Shown here piece by piece: positions 52,860 through 61,364 of a stretch of 64,000 nt of DNA. This DNA comes from Cellulomonas alba. GTDB lineage: Bacteria; Actinomycetota; Actinomycetes; Actinomycetales; Cellulomonadaceae. A program made the translations under genes and the position numbers. Below the pieces are notes generated by a model. That model was given only the letters and a program-made list of their open reading frames with translations, made no database searches and was not told the origin of the DNA. The first letter of the stretch is position 1, and every line of letters starts with the position of its first letter. Location: the NCBI RefSeq assembly GCF_030362835.1, contig NZ_JAUCGQ010000001.1:2583461-2647460 (forward strand), given 5' to 3'.

Positions 52860-53189
52860 GTGGAGTGGAGGTTCGACGGCGAGGTCGTGGTGTGGCGCGG
52901 CCCGACGCCGTACGTCTTCGTCGAGATGCCCGAGCCGGCCAGCGCGGAGCTCAAGGAGGAGGCGCGCGAGCTCATCTACTGGGGCCAGGTCCCGGTGCGC
53001 GTCCGGATCGGACGCACCGAGTTCGCGACCGCCCTCTTCCCGAAGGACGGGCGGTACCTGGTGCCGCTGCGGGTCGCGGTGCGGCGCGCCGAGGGCATCG
53101 AGCCGGGTGACGTCGTCACCGTCCGGCTGCAGCCCGAGCGCGCCGCCCGCGTTACAGGGGGCGCCGCCAGGGCGGCCCCCCGTGCGTAG
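52860..53189 (+). CDS. DUF1905 family protein
   Basis: The 109-residue protein starts 'MEWRFDGEVVVWRGPTPYVFVEMP' and has 'WGQVPVRVRIGRTEFATALFPKDGRYLVPLRVAVRRAEGIEPGDVVTV'. This beta-rich plan, with a charged loop and the 'GD.V.V.L' ending, is the DUF1905 pattern, of unknown function. It lies downstream of the 154-residue hypothetical gene and converges with a DUF1801-type gene; DUF1905 and DUF1801/YdeI-like domains often occur together, which may reflect a shared role. The GTG is the only start near. Confidence 0.78.
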   Translation: MEWRFDGEVVVWRGPTPYVFVEMPEPASAELKEEARELIYWGQVPVRVRIGRTEFATALFPKDGRYLVPLRVAVRRAEGIEPGDVVTVRLQPERAARVTGGAARAAPRA

Positions 53190-53194
53190 CCGCG

Positions 53195-53644
53195 TCAGCC
53201 CGCCGCGCGCGTGACGAGCTCCGCGATCCGCTTCTCGACCTCGGCCGTGAGCTCGGTGATCGCGTAGTACGTCGGCCACATGGCGCCGTCGTCGAGCGCC
53301 GCGGCGTCGCCGAACCCGAGCATGGCGTAGCGGGACTTGAACTTGGCGGCGGGCTGGAAGAAGCAGACGACCTTGCCGTCCTTCGCGTACGCGGGCATGC
53401 CGTAGTACGTCTTCGGTGCGAGCACCGGCGCGTGCTCGGCGACGAGCTCGTGCAGCCGGTCGGCGATCGCGCGGTCGGTGCCCGTCAGTTCCGCGATCTT
53501 CGCCTCGACCTCCGCCGCCGCCTCCTGCGGGCTGACGGCGCCCTTGCGCGTGCGGGCGGCGCGCACCTCCTTGGCGCGCTCCTTCATCGCGGCGCGCTCT
53601 GCGGCGGTGAAGCCCTCGTCGGAACCCTGCTGCGGTGCGTTCAT
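53195..53644 (-). CDS. DUF1801 (YdhG-like) protein
   Basis: From the ATG at 53644, with GAGGAG upstream, the protein has 149 residues. The N-terminal third is a charged helix; the domain begins near residue 55 ('RAIADRLHELVAEHAPVLAPKTYYGMPAYAKDGKVVCFFQPAAKFKSRYAMLGFG'), the DUF1801/YdhG pattern also found in the frataxin-like iron-binding protein Fra of Bacillus. The function is unknown here. The stop is 5 bases from that of the convergent DUF1905 gene. Confidence 0.8.
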   Translation of the reverse strand: MNAPQQGSDEGFTAAERAAMKERAKEVRAARTRKGAVSPQEAAAEVEAKIAELTGTDRAIADRLHELVAEHAPVLAPKTYYGMPAYAKDGKVVCFFQPAAKFKSRYAMLGFGDAAALDDGAMWPTYYAITELTAEVEKRIAELVTRAAG

Positions 53645-53766
53645 GGTGTCGTCTCCTCGGTCGGTGCTCATGCCTCGATGCTAGGAATCCGCAGGTCGCG
53701 AGGGCTTCTCAGATCCTGACCAGTCTCCCGGCGCGGCCGGGCGGGGCCAGTCTGCGGCGCGCCGCC

Positions 53767-53772
53767 TACGCT
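53767..53772 (+). promoter_or_regulatory. -10 box of a leaderless hypothetical gene
   Basis: TACGCT ends 6 bases before the GTG at 53779; no ribosome site. Confidence 0.5.
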
Positions 53773-53778
53773 GTCGCC

Positions 53779-54228
53779 GTGCCGAACGACGCCATCCCCG
53801 CCGACGGCCTGCTCGAGCTCGAGGGCGTGTTCCGGATGCGGGTCGCCCCGGGCTGGACGCTGACGGGCATCCCGGGTTCGCGCTACAAGGTCAGCGACGA
53901 CGAGCGCGAGGTCGACGTCTCGTTGCGCCGCACCGACGGCCCACCGGACGACGCGCGCGCCACGGTCCTGGCGTTCGCCCGGCTCAAGGGAGCGAGCGGC
54001 GACGTCACGGTCGTCACGCCCCAGGACGAGGACGGTGCGCGCGCGTTCGCGTGGTTCACCGCGGCGGCCGAGGACTGGGTCGCGGCCGTCCTCTGCCACG
54101 GCCGGTTCACCGTGCTCGGGTCGACGCACGGGCCGGCCGGCGACCACGACGCGATCGCCGACGGCGAGCGGATGCTCTCGACGCTCGGCCCGTCGTCGCC
54201 GCGGCGCCGCTGGCTGCGCGCCCGCTGA
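53779..54228 (+). CDS. Hypothetical protein, 149 aa
   Basis: From the GTG at 53779 the protein has 149 residues with alternating strands ('GVFRMRVAPGWTLTGIPGSRYKVSDDEREVDVSLRR', 'ARAFAWFTAAAEDWVAAVLCHGRFTVLGSTHG'). The order resembles small PsbP/Mog1-like domains that read 'P.GW', but I would not assign it. There is no signal or TM, so it is cytoplasmic. The start is supported by a -10 hexamer 6 bases upstream. It is convergent with the next gene. Confidence 0.65.
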   Translation: MPNDAIPADGLLELEGVFRMRVAPGWTLTGIPGSRYKVSDDEREVDVSLRRTDGPPDDARATVLAFARLKGASGDVTVVTPQDEDGARAFAWFTAAAEDWVAAVLCHGRFTVLGSTHGPAGDHDAIADGERMLSTLGPSSPRRRWLRAR

Positions 54229-54296
54229 CACCGGGCGAACTGGCGCCGGACGAACAGACGCCGGGCGAACAGAGACGAGACGCCCTGCGGGCGTGC

Positions 54297-54764
54297 TCAG
54301 CCGGCGGGGGAGAGCACGAACATCCGCAGCTCGCGCCCCGACCGCTCGGCGTAGGCCGCGTACCCGGGCCAGACCTCCAGCAACGCGGGCATCAGCCGGG
54401 CGCGGTCCTCGTCCGACGCGATCGTCGCCACGACGGGGGTCGTCGTGCCGGCCAGCGTCACCGTGGCCTGCGGCTCGGCGAGGAGGTTGCCCGACCACGC
54501 CGGGTGGTGCTCCTGGCCCCAGTTCGAGCCGAGCACGACGAACCGCTCGCCGTCACGGACGTACAGCAGCGTCGCGGCGCGCGGCTCGCCGGACACCCGG
54601 CCGGTCGTCGTCAGGATCAGCTGCGGCAGCGTCGGCCGTCCGAGCACGCTCCAGCGCCCGCGGGTGCGCTGCTGCAGGCGCCGGTCGAGGCCCGACGCGG
54701 CGCGACCGACGCGCGCGAACCAGCGCGTCCTGCCCAGGCGGCGCACCGCCGTCTCGAAGCCCAT
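54297..54764 (-). CDS. Deazaflavin-dependent nitroreductase family protein (Ddn-like)
   Basis: This 155-residue protein has the split beta-barrel layout of the Ddn family: 'LTTTGRVSGEPRAATLLYVRDGERFVVLGSNWGQEHHPAWSGNLLAEPQATV' at about 51-102 and the ending 'MPALLEVWPGYAAYAERSGRELRMFVL'. Members bind cofactor F420 and reduce quinones or nitro compounds in actinobacteria. The ATG at 54764 has CATGAT six bases upstream, a leaderless pattern. Single gene. The reductant and substrate are not predictable. Confidence 0.88.
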   Translation of the reverse strand: MGFETAVRRLGRTRWFARVGRAASGLDRRLQQRTRGRWSVLGRPTLPQLILTTTGRVSGEPRAATLLYVRDGERFVVLGSNWGQEHHPAWSGNLLAEPQATVTLAGTTTPVVATIASDEDRARLMPALLEVWPGYAAYAERSGRELRMFVLSPAG

Positions 54765-54928
54765 CGGCGCATCATGCCGCACGGCGACAGGACCTCTGGG
54801 CGGCGGCCGGCGCGGCGCAGCTTGGCGCGAGCGCCCCGGCCCTCGAGCGCCCAGGAGACCGGCCGGGACGAGCTCCGACCTGCGCGACCGGTCCAAACCG
54901 GCCACAATCCGACGTATCGGGCGCCTGC

Positions 54929-54960
54929 TTGCTACTGGTGGGTACCGTTCGCATAACGAT
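54929..54960 (+). promoter_or_regulatory. Candidate promoter of the peptide-type ABC operon
   Basis: TTGCTA at 54929-54934 and CATAAC/TAACGAT at 54952-54960, about 17 bases apart, give a start near 54966 and a 5' leader of about 140 bases. Confidence 0.5.
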
Positions 54961-55066
54961 GTGTGGCAAAGGGGGCCGTCCGATTCGGCGGGTCCCAGAT
55001 GTCGGACTACCGTCCATGCATCCATTCGTTCGTGCTGGTGGCTCCGCGCGTCAGCACGATCGGTTC

Positions 55067-55087
55067 CCGCCGGCCGTCGGCCGGCGG
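55067..55087 (+). promoter_or_regulatory. 9-bp hairpin in the 5' leader
   Basis: CCGCCGGCC-GTC-GGCCGGCGG lies 12 bases before the GGAGG of the solute-binding gene. It may stabilise the mRNA or act as a processing site. Confidence 0.5.
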
Positions 55088-55108
55088 TTGAGTGTTACTG
55101 GAGGCAGA

Positions 55109-56878
55109 GTGACCATCAGGCGTAAGGGCCTCACGGTGGCCGCGCTCGCGGCGGGCGCGCTCGTGCTCGCTGGCTGCGGCACCGCAGGGGGCAAGACGAA
55201 TTCCAGCGCGTCGCCTAGCAACAACTTCGCCGACACGATCAACATCGGCATCGAGCAGACGCCCGACACGTACAACTCGAACACGGCGGACGCCAACAGC
55301 GTCTACAACGCCTACGTCGACAACCTGACGCAGAACGGCTTCGTCAAGATCCAGCCCGACGGCTCGATCAAGGCGAACACCGACTACGGCACGTACGAGA
55401 AGGTGTCCGACAACCCGCTGACGGTGAAGTACACCTTCTCCGACAAGGCGGTCTGGTCGGACGGCACGCCGATCGACTTCGACGACGCGCTCCTCGCGTG
55501 GGCGGCCTACTCGGGCACGCACCCGTCGGGCCAGAAGGCCGAGGACGGCTCCGAGGCCGATCTGTTCAACGCCGCGAGCACCAACGGCTGGAACCAGATC
55601 AAGATGCCCGAGGGCAAGGCCGGCGACAAGTCGTTCACCCTCGTCTACACCAAGCCCTACGCCGACTGGGAGAGCCTCCTGAGCGGTGGCTTCGTCCCGG
55701 CGCACATCGCCGCGAAGCAGGCCGGTCTCTCGACGGACAACAACGACGAGGCCCTGGTCACGGCCATCCAGAACAACGACACCGCGACGCTCAAGAAGGT
55801 CGCGGACTTCTGGAACTCCGGCTGGAAGTACCAGGCCAACCTGCCGTCGCTCCCCGACGTCGCGCTGCTCCCGGCCGCCGGCCCGTACAAGTACGACAAC
55901 GCGTCGAACGGCACGCTGACGCTCGTCAAGAACGACAAGTACTGGGGCACGGCGGGCAAGACGCAGAAGATCGTCTTCAAGACGGTCAACGCGGACGAGA
56001 TGGTCCAGGCCCTCCAGAACGGCGAGATCGACCAGTTCGACCCGTCGAACCCGACGAGCGACATGGTCTCGCAGCTCTCGGCCCTCGGTGCCTCGGTGAA
56101 GGTCGAGAAGGGCGAGTCGCTCAGCTTCAGCCACGTCGACATCGACACGGGCAAGGGCGGCAAGTTCGAGGACCAGCGCGTGCGCCAGGCCTTCGCCAAG
56201 TGCATCCCGCGTCAGGACCTCGTCGACAAGTTCGCGAAGCCGATCTTCGACGGTGCGCAGATCCTGCGCCTGCACGAGTACCTGCCGTCGCAGAAGGACT
56301 ACGAGACGGTTCTCGCCCAGGTCCCGTCGGCCAAGCTCTACGACACGGTCGACATCGCCGGTGCGAAGCAGCTCCTGCAGCAGGCCGGCGTCAAGACGCC
56401 GTACAAGGTCACGTTCAAGTTCGCGGGCCAGTCGCAGCTGCGTGCCAACCAGGTCGCGCTGATCAAGGCCTCGTGCGACCAGGCCGGCTTCAACATCGTG
56501 TCCGCGCCTGACGACGACGTGTTCACGACGCTGACGCAGCCCGGCAAGTGGGACGCGGCCGTCTTCGGCTGGTCGGGCTCGGGCCTCATCGCCTCGGGCC
56601 AGTCGATCTACGTGACCAAGGGTGCGCAGAACTACGGGCGCTACTCGAACACGAAGGTCGACCAGCTGTGGGACCAGATCGTCCAGGTCACGAACCCGGA
56701 CGACGCGGTGCCGCTGAAGGCGCAGATGGAGGAGCAGCTCTGGAGCGACCTCTACAACATCACGCTGTACGCCAACCCGGGTGTCACGGCCTACAGCTCC
56801 AAGCTGACGGGCCCGGTCTACAACCCGACGCAGTACGGCAGCACGTGGAACGCCGCCACGTGGACGAAGTCGCTCTGA
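55109..56878 (+). CDS. Peptide/oligosaccharide-binding lipoprotein (SBP family 5)
   Basis: This 589-residue protein has a lipoprotein signal with lipobox LAGC, Cys23. Domain layout is that of DppA/OppA: 'NIGIEQTPDTYN' (about 48-59), 'NPLTVKYTFSDKAVWSDGTPIDFDDALLAW', 'VRQAFAKCIPRQDLVDKF', and a second lobe with 'YGRYSNTKVDQLWDQI'. Family members bind di- or oligopeptides, or cello- and xylo-oligosaccharides. The high Asn/Thr content of the mature part suits an extracytoplasmic protein. The GTG has GGAGG six bases upstream. Codon use is very biased to C-ending codons, which suggests high expression. Confidence 0.9.
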   Translation: MTIRRKGLTVAALAAGALVLAGCGTAGGKTNSSASPSNNFADTINIGIEQTPDTYNSNTADANSVYNAYVDNLTQNGFVKIQPDGSIKANTDYGTYEKVSDNPLTVKYTFSDKAVWSDGTPIDFDDALLAWAAYSGTHPSGQKAEDGSEADLFNAASTNGWNQIKMPEGKAGDKSFTLVYTKPYADWESLLSGGFVPAHIAAKQAGLSTDNNDEALVTAIQNNDTATLKKVADFWNSGWKYQANLPSLPDVALLPAAGPYKYDNASNGTLTLVKNDKYWGTAGKTQKIVFKTVNADEMVQALQNGEIDQFDPSNPTSDMVSQLSALGASVKVEKGESLSFSHVDIDTGKGGKFEDQRVRQAFAKCIPRQDLVDKFAKPIFDGAQILRLHEYLPSQKDYETVLAQVPSAKLYDTVDIAGAKQLLQQAGVKTPYKVTFKFAGQSQLRANQVALIKASCDQAGFNIVSAPDDDVFTTLTQPGKWDAAVFGWSGSGLIASGQSIYVTKGAQNYGRYSNTKVDQLWDQIVQVTNPDDAVPLKAQMEEQLWSDLYNITLYANPGVTAYSSKLTGPVYNPTQYGSTWNAATWTKSL

Positions 56879-56903
56879 CGCACGTCCGCTGACCGAAACA
56901 CGT

Positions 56904-56954
56904 CCCCCCGTCGCGCTGACGGTCCCGAACTGGGACATGATGCGCGGCGGGGGG
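56904..56954 (+). promoter_or_regulatory. Large intercistronic hairpin between binding protein and permease genes
   Basis: CCCCCCGTCGCGC (56904-56916) pairs with GCGCGGCGGGGGG (56942-56954) with one T-G wobble, enclosing GTCCC/GGGAC (56922-56926/56932-56936). Such structures often stop 3' decay so that the binding protein mRNA is more abundant than that of the permeases. Confidence 0.6.
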
Positions 56955-56986
56955 CCGTGCGGTTCCACGAGTAGGAAGATCCACCG

Positions 56987-58525
56987 ATGACCGTGTTCGT
57001 GACGAGACGCCTGATCGTCTCGTTCTTCATCGTCCTGGCATCGACGGCACTGATGTACGTGCTGGTCGCAGTGTCGGACAACCCGCTCAAGGACCTCCTT
57101 GAGTACAACGGGCCGGGTCGTGCCGACCGCATCGCCGCGCGCACGCGTGCGCTCCACCTCGACGTGCCGATCCCGGGCCGCTACGTGCTCTGGTTGCAGG
57201 ACGTCGGCCGGTGCGTCGTCCCGGGCGGGCACGACTGCACCCTGGGTCTCGACCGCTCGTCGCGCCCCGTGCTCCCTCAGCTGCAGACGGCCATCGGCTC
57301 GACGCTGCGCCTGGTCGTCGCCGCGACCGTGCTCGCGCTCCTGATCGGCATCGTCACCGGCATCGTCACCGCGCTGCGCCAGTACTCGACGTTCGACTAC
57401 GGCATCACGTTCGTGGCGTTCCTCTGCTTCTCGCTCCCGGTGTTCTGGGTCTCGACGCTGCTCAAGCAGTACATCGCGATCGACCTGAACAACTGGCTCG
57501 CGAATCCGACGATGAGCTACGCAGCCCTGTTCGCGATAGCGCTGATAGCCGGCGTGCTCTGGGCGGTCGTCATCGGCGGTCAGTGGCGCACGCGCTGGAT
57601 CGTCTTCGGCGTCGCCGCGCTCGCCACGTTCACGACGCTCTTCGTGCTCCTGACGACCGACTGGTTCACGTCGCCCTCGATCGGCGTCGTCGGCATCCTG
57701 GTGATCGGCGTCGTCATGGCGTTCCTGTGGGCCGCGCTCTTCGCCGGCCTGCGCCCGCGCACGCGCCGCGTGCTCTGGACGAGCATCGCTGCCGCGGTCC
57801 TCGGCACGATCGCGATCGTGCTGGCGCAGCCTCTGATGGACGGCATGAACTGGCTGACGTTCTTCCTCGTGGCCCTGGTGCTGATCGGCATCGGTGTCGC
57901 GACCGGCCTCGTCGGCGGCGGCTACGTGAAGCGCCTGGCCGCGCAGGTCGGCGCCGTCACCGGCGTGACGATGACGGTCCTGATGGCCATCGACCAGATG
58001 CTCGCCGCGTACCCGTTCGTGTACCAGCAGACCGGCGGCCGTCCGATCCCCACGACCGGGGCGTCGACGCCGAACCTCGACGGCAACTTCTGGCAGACGA
58101 ACACCGACGTCGCGCTGCACCTCGTGCTGCCGACCCTCGCGATCATGCTGATCTCGTTCGCGAGCTACACGCGGTACACCCGGGCAAGCATGCTCGACGT
58201 CCTCAACCAGGACTACGTGCGCACGGCGCGGGCGAAGGGCCTCAACGAGCGGACCGTCCTCGTCCGGCACTCGTTCCGCAACGCCCTGATCCCGCTCGCC
58301 ACGCTCGTCGCGTTCGACTTCGCCGGCGTCCTCGGAGGCGCGGTCGTGACGGAGACCGTCTTCGGCTGGAGCGGTATGGGCCTGCTCTTCCAGACGGGCC
58401 TCAAGAACGTCGACCCGAACCCGGTGATGGCGTTCTTCCTCGTCACGGCGATCGCGACCGTCGTGTTCAACCTCCTGGCGGACATCGCGTACGCCTACCT
58501 CGACCCCCGGATCAGGCTGTCATGA
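56987..58525 (+). CDS. DppB-type ABC permease with a large internal insertion
   Basis: At 512 residues this is much longer than the usual about 320. The N-terminus (TM1 at 10-28, external segment, TMs around 105-160) and the C-terminus with 'YTRYTRASMLDVLNQDYVRTARAKGL' (394-419) and 'GGAVVTETVFGWSGMG' are normal DppB. Residues about 170-340 are extra and contain about five hydrophobic segments ('AALFAIALIAGVLWAVVIGG', 'IGVVGILVIGVVMAFLWAALF', and others). I have seen long versions in actinobacteria but do not know what the insert does. It works with the next permease and ATPase for import. An ATG with AGGAAGA upstream. Confidence 0.88.
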   Translation: MTVFVTRRLIVSFFIVLASTALMYVLVAVSDNPLKDLLEYNGPGRADRIAARTRALHLDVPIPGRYVLWLQDVGRCVVPGGHDCTLGLDRSSRPVLPQLQTAIGSTLRLVVAATVLALLIGIVTGIVTALRQYSTFDYGITFVAFLCFSLPVFWVSTLLKQYIAIDLNNWLANPTMSYAALFAIALIAGVLWAVVIGGQWRTRWIVFGVAALATFTTLFVLLTTDWFTSPSIGVVGILVIGVVMAFLWAALFAGLRPRTRRVLWTSIAAAVLGTIAIVLAQPLMDGMNWLTFFLVALVLIGIGVATGLVGGGYVKRLAAQVGAVTGVTMTVLMAIDQMLAAYPFVYQQTGGRPIPTTGASTPNLDGNFWQTNTDVALHLVLPTLAIMLISFASYTRYTRASMLDVLNQDYVRTARAKGLNERTVLVRHSFRNALIPLATLVAFDFAGVLGGAVVTETVFGWSGMGLLFQTGLKNVDPNPVMAFFLVTAIATVVFNLLADIAYAYLDPRIRLS

Positions 58526-59577
58526 GCACCGACGACGGCCTGCGGAGTGAATCAGTGAGCGAAGAGACCCCTCTCCCGGTGGAGTCGGAGCGCATCGAGG
58601 CGCAGATGCACCGCCTCATCTCCGCCGACACCGACGTCCTCGGCGTCGAGACGGCCTCGGCGGACATCCCCGTCGCGGCCCGGTCGTCCGCCCGGACGGT
58701 CATGATGCGTTTCTTCCGCCACAAGGCGGCCATGGGCGGCCTGATCGTCCTCGCCTTCATCGTGATCCTCGTGTTCAGCTCGGTGGGCATCGGCCCGATC
58801 CCCGGCTGGTGGCACCAGGACTACCGCGTCCCGCAGCCGCTCTACAACGGCGGGCACCCGACGCTCCAGCTCTGGCCGTTCAGCCTGGGCAAGCACCCGT
58901 TCGGGCAGGACGACATCGGCCGCGACTACTTCGCGCTCGTGATGACCGGCGCGCAGCAGTCGATCATCATCGCGTTCCTCGTCGGCTTCGTCGGCTCGGC
59001 GATCGGCACGATCATCGGGGCGGTCGCGGGATACTTCCGCGGCTGGACCGAGTCCGTGCTCATGCGCCTCACCGACGTCGTGATCACGATCCCGCTCGTC
59101 GCGATCGCCGCGGTGGTCGCGAAGATCGCCCAGGACTGGGGCGGGGTGTGGGCGCTCGGCCTGTTCATCGGGCTCGTCACGTGGACGGGCCTCGCGCGCA
59201 TCGTCCGCGGTGAGTTCCTGTCGCTGCGCGAGAAGGAGTTCGTGGACGCCGCGCGGTCGATCGGCGTGCCCAGCGGGCGCATCATCTTCCGGCACATCCT
59301 GCCGAACACGGTCGGCGTCATCATCGTCTCGGCGACGCTCGCGATGTCCGCCGCGATCCTGCTCGAGTCCGCGCTGTCGTTCCTCGGGTTCGGCGTGCAG
59401 CCGCCCAACACGTCGCTCGGCCAGCTGATCGAGTCGTACCGCGCCGCGATGGGTCCGCGCCCGTGGCTGTTCTGGTGGCCCGGTCTGTTCATCGTCGCGA
59501 TCGCGCTCGCGATCAACTTCATCGGTGACGGCCTGCGGGACGCGTTCGACCCGCGCCAGAACCGGCAGAAGGCCTGA
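58522..59577 (+). CDS. DppC-type ABC permease
   Basis: This 351-residue protein has an N-terminal cytoplasmic tail of about 70 residues, TM1 ('AAMGGLIVLAFIVILVFSSVGIG'), the OppC external segment 'HPFGQDDIGRDYFALVMTGAQQS' and five further TMs. The EAA loop is 'KEFVDAARSIGVPSGRIIFRHILPN' near 242-266. It is the second channel subunit. The ATG overlaps the previous stop by 4 bases. The N-terminal tail is longer than typical and acidic. Confidence 0.92.
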   Translation: MSTDDGLRSESVSEETPLPVESERIEAQMHRLISADTDVLGVETASADIPVAARSSARTVMMRFFRHKAAMGGLIVLAFIVILVFSSVGIGPIPGWWHQDYRVPQPLYNGGHPTLQLWPFSLGKHPFGQDDIGRDYFALVMTGAQQSIIIAFLVGFVGSAIGTIIGAVAGYFRGWTESVLMRLTDVVITIPLVAIAAVVAKIAQDWGGVWALGLFIGLVTWTGLARIVRGEFLSLREKEFVDAARSIGVPSGRIIFRHILPNTVGVIIVSATLAMSAAILLESALSFLGFGVQPPNTSLGQLIESYRAAMGPRPWLFWWPGLFIVAIALAINFIGDGLRDAFDPRQNRQKA

Positions 59578-59586
59578 GAGGAACCC

Positions 59587-61320
59587 ATGAACAGCGCGAC
59601 CACCGGGCCCGTCGAGGGCTGGCAGGACAAGTACGTGGAGCCGATCCTCGAGGTCGAGGGACTCGGCGTGGACTTCCAGGTCGAGGGCCAGTGGGTCATG
59701 GCGTCCGAGGGCGTCGACCTGCGCATCCGTCCCGGCGAGGTGCTCGCCCTGGTCGGCGAGTCCGGCTCGGGCAAGTCGGTCTCGTCGATGGCGATCCTGG
59801 GTCTTCTCCCGAAGAACGCCCGCGTGAAGGGGTCCGCGCGGCTGCTCGGCAAGGAGCTGATCGGCGCTTCCGCGCCGCAGCTGCGCGCCGCCCGCGGCAA
59901 CGACATCGGCCTGATCTTCCAGGAGCCGATGACGGCCCTGAACCCGGTGCTGACCGTCGGGTTCCAGGTGTCCGAGATCATCCTCAGCCACCAGAACGTG
60001 ACGCCGCACGAGGCCCGCGAGCGGACGATCGAGCTGTTCCGGCTCGTCGACCTGCCGACTCCCGAGGCGAAGTTCGACGCGTACCCGCACCAGCTCTCGG
60101 GCGGTCAGCGGCAGCGCGTCATGATCGCCATGGCGATCGCGTGCGACCCGGTCCTGCTGATCGCGGACGAGCCGACGACGGCGCTCGACGTCACCGTCCA
60201 GGCCGAGATCCTCGACCTGCTGCGCGACCTGCACACGCGCCTCGACTCGGCGATCCTGCTGATCACGCACGACATGGGCGTGGTCGCGGACCTCGCGGAC
60301 GACGTCGTCGTCATGCGCAACGGGCACGTCGTCGAGTCCGGGCCGATCCGGCAGCTGTTCGCGGCGCCGAAGGCGGACTACACGCGCGACCTGCTCGCGT
60401 CGGTGCCGCACCTCGGCGCGGAGATCGCGTCCGGCAAGCTGTCGATCAAGGAGCCCGCGGTCGAGGTCGAGACCGAGGCCGTGCCCGCGCTCGAGCTCGA
60501 GGACGTCGCGATCGAGTACCCGGGCCGCGGCCGCACGCCCGCGTTCCGGGCCGTCGAGGGCGTGTCCCTGTCGATCGCGCCCGGCGAGGTCGTCGGCCTC
60601 GTCGGCGAGTCGGGCTCGGGCAAGACGACGGTGGGTCGCGCGGTCGTGTCGCTGCTGCCGGTCGTCGAGGGGCACGTGCGCGTCGGCGGCACCGACATCG
60701 CGGGGCTCTCGCGCAAGGAGCTGCTCCCGCTGCGCCGCCGATCGGCGATCGTCTTCCAGGACCCGGGCTCGTCGCTCAACCCGCGCATGACCATCGGCGA
60801 GTCCATCGGCGAGCCGCTCTTCCTGCACGAGAAGCTGCGCAAGTCGGCGCTCGACCGCAAGGTCGAGGAGCTGCTCGACCAGGTCAAGCTGCCGCACGCC
60901 TACCGCAACCGGTACCCGCACGAGCTCTCCGGCGGCCAGCGCCAGCGCGTCGGCATCGCCCGGGCGCTCTCGCTCAAGCCGCAGCTGCTGGTGGCCGACG
61001 AGCCCACGTCGGCGCTCGACGTCTCGGTGCAGGCGCACGTGCTCGAGCTGTTCCAGGAGCTCCAGCGCGAGCAGGGGTTCGCGTGCCTGTTCATCAGCCA
61101 CGACCTCGCCGTCGTCGAGATCCTGTCGAGCCGCATCGCCGTGATGCGCAACGGGCGGCTCGTCGAGATCGGCTCGCGCGAGGACGTGCTGCTCAACCCG
61201 CAGGACCCGTACACCAAGCGGCTCATCGCGGCCGCGCCCGTGCCGGACCCGGACGAGCAGGGCTCGCGGCGCGAGGAGCGCTCGCGGCTGCTCGCCGCCG
61301 GCGCCGGCCCCGAGGCCTGA
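59587..61320 (+). CDS. Fused DppD-DppF type ABC ATPase
   Basis: This 577-residue protein carries two complete ATPase domains. The first has Walker A GESGSGKS (57-64), '[15 protein letters not shown]' and '[10 protein letters not shown]'; the second has Walker [10 protein letters not shown] (340-348), a second LSGGQRQ signature and '[10 protein letters not shown]'. Each domain ends with the oligopeptide-binding-type extension ('[13 protein letters not shown]', '[12 protein letters not shown]'). A single chain therefore replaces the separate DppD and DppF subunits. It energises the import complex of this operon. It starts 9 bases after the permease stop with GAGAGGA as ribosome site. Confidence 0.94.
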   Translation: MNSATTGPVEGWQDKYVEPILEVEGLGVDFQVEGQWVMASEGVDLRIRPGEVLALVGESGSGKSVSSMAILGLLPKNARVKGSARLLGKELIGASAPQLRAARGNDIGLIFQEPMTALNPVLTVGFQVSEIILSHQNVTPHEARERTIELFRLVDLPTPEAKFDAYPHQLSGGQRQRVMIAMAIACDPVLLIADEPTTALDVTVQAEILDLLRDLHTRLDSAILLITHDMGVVADLADDVVVMRNGHVVESGPIRQLFAAPKADYTRDLLASVPHLGAEIASGKLSIKEPAVEVETEAVPALELEDVAIEYPGRGRTPAFRAVEGVSLSIAPGEVVGLVGESGSGKTTVGRAVVSLLPVVEGHVRVGGTDIAGLSRKELLPLRRRSAIVFQDPGSSLNPRMTIGESIGEPLFLHEKLRKSALDRKVEELLDQVKLPHAYRNRYPHELSGGQRQRVGIARALSLKPQLLVADEPTSALDVSVQAHVLELFQELQREQGFACLFISHDLAVVEILSSRIAVMRNGRLVEIGSREDVLLNPQDPYTKRLIAAAPVPDPDEQGSRREERSRLLAAGAGPEA

Positions 61321-61324
61321 CGCG

Positions 61325-61362
61325 GCCGGGTCCGCGCGCCCCACGAGGCGCGCGGACCCGGC
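61325..61362. terminator. Strong bidirectional terminator
   Basis: A 16-bp perfect stem (61325-61340 with 61347-61362, core CCGGGTCCGCGCGCC) with a 6-base loop ends the ABC operon and the convergent membrane-protein gene. Confidence 0.8.
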
Positions 61363-61364
61363 GC

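Larger units (their letters stand above)
54765..55108. other. Leader region of the peptide-type ABC operon
   Basis: This 344-base spacer contains TTGCTA (54929-54934) and an AT-rich CATAACGAT at 54952-54960 as a likely promoter for the operon on the right. Two hairpins follow: CGTGCTG/CAGCACG (55031-55037/55052-55058), and CCGCCGGCC/GGCCGGCGG (55067-55075/55079-55087). No coding frame is convincing. Confidence 0.5.
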
